Below are positions 5,980 to 7,437 of a stretch of 7,437 nt of DNA, piece by piece. The notes below the pieces were generated by a model. The model was not told the DNA's origin, searched no databases, and saw only the letters and a program-made list of their open reading frames with translations. This stretch comes from Chloroflexota bacterium (GTDB taxonomy: Bacteria; Chloroflexota; Dehalococcoidia; SM23-28-2; RBG-16-64-32): NCBI GenBank assembly GCA_016190405.1, contig JACPQO010000033.1, forward strand, positions 1-7,437. The letters are read 5' to 3'. How positions within the stretch are numbered: position 1 is the first letter of the stretch; each line of letters opens with the position of its first letter. Both the position numbers and the translations under genes were made by a program.

Positions 5980-6789
5980 TCAATCCATCTCGCCCAGTTC
6001 ATGCAGTACCAGGGCGGCGGCGACGATGCCCGCCGTCTCCGAGCGCAGGATGCGAGGCCCCAGCGAGACGAGGGCGGCGCCATGCCGGCGGGCCAGCTCC
6101 ACCTCTTCCGGCTCGAAGCCCCCCTCAGGCCCGATGAACAGGCTGACCGTTCGGGGCGGTGAGCTGAGGCCCCGGAGGTAGGCGCCAAGGCCAGGCAGGG
6201 GCGGTTCGCGAACCGCCCCTACGGCCCCGCCCTCCCACGGGACAATTCGAAGGCCGGGGGAGGAGGCCAGCGCCTGGGCCAGCGGCAGTGGGGCATCGAC
6301 CGCCGGCACCCGGCCGCGGCCGCACTGCTCGGCGGCCTCGGTGACGATGCGACGCCAGCGTTCGGCCCGCCCGGGCTCGCCCTTCGCTCCGTCAGCTTCG
6401 CTCAGGACAGGCTCGTCCGGACGCACCTGGGAGCGGGCGCTGATCACGGGGACGAAGCGGCAAACGCCAATCTCCGTGCCCTTCTCCAGGACCAGGTCGA
6501 AGCGGTTGACTCTGATCAGCGACTGGTAGAGCGCAAGCTCTACGGCCGGCTCCGGCGGGGCTTCCAGCTCGCCAACGACGACGCCGGTCACGCTGTTGGC
6601 CGACACGCCCGTTAACTGGACTTCGTACTCGCGCGGGCGGCCTTCGGCCAGGACGATGCGGTCGCCGCGCTTGAGGCGGAGGACGCGGCCCAAGCGGTGG
6701 GCCATATGGGGGCCCAGCGTGACGTTGCGGGCGCGGACGGTGCCGGTCGGGACGAAGAAGCGTCGCACGGGATAAGGGTCAGGGGTCAC
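5980..6789 (-). CDS. rsmE: 16S rRNA (uracil(1498)-N3)-methyltransferase RsmE
   Basis: RsmE methylates N3 of U1498 of 16S rRNA within the assembled 30S subunit, using SAM and a SPOUT trefoil-knot fold. The 269 residues show an N-terminal PUA-like domain (about 8-80, RRFFVP onward) and the SPOUT domain with LEKGTEIGV (101-109), IVTEAAEQCGRGRVP (148-162), IGPEGGF (219-225) and LGPRILRSETA (243-253), all family signatures. The longest start is GTG at 6789, but codons 1-7 come from the heptamer repeat. The conserved family start is nearer GTG at 6768 (V8, before RRFFVP). Neither has a recognisable Shine-Dalgarno. Two loops carry repeat-derived residues: about 130-138 (SEADGAKGE) and 190-199 (from the palindrome). 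Both lie outside the motifs, so activity is probably kept; the protein is longer than the 243-aa E. coli RsmE. prmA lies upstream on the same strand. Confidence 0.95.
   Translation of the reverse strand: MTPDPYPVRRFFVPTGTVRARNVTLGPHMAHRLGRVLRLKRGDRIVLAEGRPREYEVQLTGVSANSVTGVVVGELEAPPEPAVELALYQSLIRVNRFDLVLEKGTEIGVCRFVPVISARSQVRPDEPVLSEADGAKGEPGRAERWRRIVTEAAEQCGRGRVPAVDAPLPLAQALASSPGLRIVPWEGGAVGAVREPPLPGLGAYLRGLSSPPRTVSLFIGPEGGFEPEEVELARRHGAALVSLGPRILRSETAGIVAAALVLHELGEMD
6195..6222 (-). repeat. 28-bp palindromic repeat, copy 1, inside rsmE
   Basis: The 24-bp core at 6197-6220 is a perfect palindrome (half-site AGGGGCGGTTCG followed by its complement). Two flanking bases on each side also match copy 2 when read on the minus strand. 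It is read in frame as VGAVREPPLP in a loop of RsmE between LRIVPWE and the IGPEGGF strand. Confidence 0.95.
6382..6403. repeat. Short direct repeat CTTCGCTC x2 inside rsmE
   Basis: CTTCGCTC occurs at 6382-6389 and 6396-6403 with a 14-bp period, and CAGGACAGG follows. It encodes about SEADGAKGE in a loop between ARSQVRPDE and the ERWRRIV helix. I recall similar CTTCGCTC/CAGGACAGG strings as interspersed repeats in environmental genomes; this is from memory and unchecked. Confidence 0.6.
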
Positions 6790-6824
6790 GAGGCAAGGGT
6801 CAAGGGTCAGGGGTCAGGGGTCAA
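6769..6824 (+). repeat. Heptamer array, GGGTCAN-type, eight units across the rsmE 5' end
   Basis: Eight consecutive 7-nt units keep phase: GGGATAA, GGGTCAG, GGGTCAC, GAGGCAA, GGGTCAA, GGGTCAG, GGGTCAG, GGGTCAA. The first three encode (minus strand) the first seven residues of the longest rsmE frame. The rest occupy the position where its ribosome binding site and promoter would be expected. Confidence 0.9.
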
Positions 6825-6874
6825 GGGAGTGGGCGTGGCGTCTCGCCGACTCCTGCTTTCTGGGAATACCCACA

Positions 6875-7042
6875 CCCCACCATGAATGGTGGGGCATCAG
6901 TCCGTTCCGATGCCGCAGTTTTCGGGCTGCGGTGAGGCTTCCGCCTTCAAAGCACGAAGAAACGGAACGCCACGGTGCCAGGAGCACCCGGGCCAGGGCG
7001 AAGGGGGCCAACGGCACGCAAGCCGCGGATGTCAATCCGCGG
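6875..7042. ncRNA. Structured element: stacked hairpins between prmA and rsmE (possible ncRNA or orf-less IS200/IS605-like remnant)
   Basis: In + strand order: hairpin A, CCCCACCAT/ATGGTGGGG (6875-6883 with 6886-6894, perfect 9 bp around GA); a closing helix CGTTCCG/CGGAACG (6903-6909 with 6963-6969); inside it hairpin B, CCGCAG/CTGCGG (6913-6918 with 6927-6932), and hairpin C, AGGC/GCCT (6935-6938 with 6943-6946); then hairpin D, GGTGC/GCACC (6974-6978 with 6984-6988); and hairpin E, CCGCGGAT/ATCCGCGG (7023-7030 with 7035-7042, loop GTCA). The prmA stop codon (7032-7034) lies in the loop of E. No credible protein is encoded on either strand. The hairpin-rich ends and terminal hairpin followed by GTGGGAACCACTC recall the right ends and guide-RNA scaffolds of TnpB-bearing IS200/IS605 elements; that link is inference. 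Which strand is transcribed is unknown. Confidence 0.45.
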
Positions 7043-7437
7043 TGGGAACCACTCCCCTCTTGCGCGCCACCGTCGCCCGCCAGACGCCGTCCGCCAGCAC
7101 GCGGTCGGCGGCCAGGCCGGCGTCCTCGAAGGCGCGCCGTAGCCCGTCCACGGCGTCGTCCAGGAAGCCGCTGGCTACCAGACAGCCCCCGGGCGCTAGG
7201 GCGCCGGCGAAGGCGGGGGCCAGCCGCTCGATGGTGAGGCCGCTGATGTTGGCCACGATGAGGTCGAATGTAGGGGCGGTTCGCGAACCGCCCCTGCTGT
7301 CCAGGGTGCCCTCGCGGACCTCGATCTGGGTGGCGACGCCGTTGGCCACGGCGTTCTGGCGGGCGGCCCTGACGGCCAGGGGGTCGACGTCCAGGGCCAG
7401 GACGGAGCCTGCTCCCAGCTTGGCGGCGGCGATGGCC
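7032..7437 (-). CDS. prmA: Ribosomal protein L11 methyltransferase PrmA, C-terminal ~135 residues (5' end outside window)
   Basis: PrmA trimethylates ribosomal protein L11 on lysines and its N-terminus, using SAM. The window holds the second half of the Rossmann domain, open from the window edge: AIAAAKLGAGSVLALDVDPLAV carries the post-motif-I acidic residue that binds SAM ribose. FDLIVANISG is the N-I motif typical of PrmA, followed by LAPGGCLVASGFLD and the closing strand VWRATVARKR. The GTG-start frame beginning at 7349 is internal, not a true start. The family normally ends near VARKR; the last residues (GVVPTAD) and stop come from the adjacent hairpin element. About ten residues (around SRGGSRTAPT) derive from the palindromic repeat and sit just before FDLIVANI. 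The gene is upstream of rsmE on the same strand, a common arrangement. Confidence 0.9.
   Translation of the reverse strand, partial: AIAAAKLGAGSVLALDVDPLAVRAARQNAVANGVATQIEVREGTLDSRGGSRTAPTFDLIVANISGLTIERLAPAFAGALAPGGCLVASGFLDDAVDGLRRAFEDAGLAADRVLADGVWRATVARKRGVVPTAD
7270..7297 (+). repeat. 28-bp palindromic repeat, copy 2, inside prmA
   Basis: The 24-bp perfect palindrome at 7272-7295 is identical to that in rsmE. With two bases either side, 28 positions match copy 1 in the opposite orientation. Here it is read in a different frame, as RGGSRTAPT, at the loop preceding the FDLIVANI strand of PrmA. Confidence 0.95.

Noticed and set aside
6932..7237. Plus-strand open frame of 101 codons across the structured element and prmA
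   Set aside because: Its second half is antisense to the well-supported prmA and is Arg/Pro-rich; its first half covers hairpins. I also checked for a TnpB C-terminus there and could not recognise one.

Overview
The window looks like a GC-rich bacterial chromosome segment. I think a Chloroflexota-type bacterium is most likely, but this is inference: it rests on the GC-rich codon use, the lipoprotein/M23 architecture and the abundance of short interspersed repeats, with no phylogenetic marker analysed. Housekeeping genes dominate, and a small DNA-modification cassette sits among them.

Layout. (1) 1-2346 (+): the 3' two-thirds of dnaE, the replicative DNA polymerase III alpha subunit, entering from outside the window. 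Its C-terminal linker is partly built from 7-nt repeats. (2) 2369-2620 (+): an unrecognised 83-aa ORF with a strong Shine-Dalgarno. (3) 2630-2658: a sigma70-like promoter whose -35/-10 spacer is a perfect 20-bp palindrome. It points at a gene with almost no leader. (4) 2667-4218 (+): a beta-class DNA methyltransferase overlapping by 23 bp a 202-aa protein with a PD-(D/E)XK-like signature, read as a Type II restriction-modification pair. (5) 4231-4731 (-): an O6-alkylguanine-DNA alkyltransferase, convergent with the restriction gene, with its own extended -10 promoter. (6) 4835-5806 (+): a lipoprotein M23 (LytM-type) metallopeptidase. (7) 5807-5979: a repeat-filled convergent gap. (8) 5980-6789 (-): rsmE. 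(9) 6790-7031: a repeat-rich spacer with a strongly structured element. (10) 7032-7437 (-): the 3' part of prmA. The order prmA then rsmE is a common bacterial pairing of translation-apparatus methyltransferases.

The most unusual theme is repeat invasion of coding sequence. Arrays with a strict 7-nt period occur inside dnaE (two, back to back), after the M23 gene, and across the 5' end of rsmE. A 24-bp perfect palindrome (28 identical bases with flanks) lies inside both rsmE and prmA, in opposite orientation and read in different frames, without breaking either gene. A second short repeat sits in another rsmE loop. Between prmA and rsmE lies a ~170-nt stretch of stacked hairpins with a closing helix, and the prmA stop codon lies in the loop of the last hairpin. 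This stretch may be a structured RNA or an orf-less remnant of an IS200/IS605-like element.

No rRNA, tRNA, CRISPR array or intact transposase was seen.
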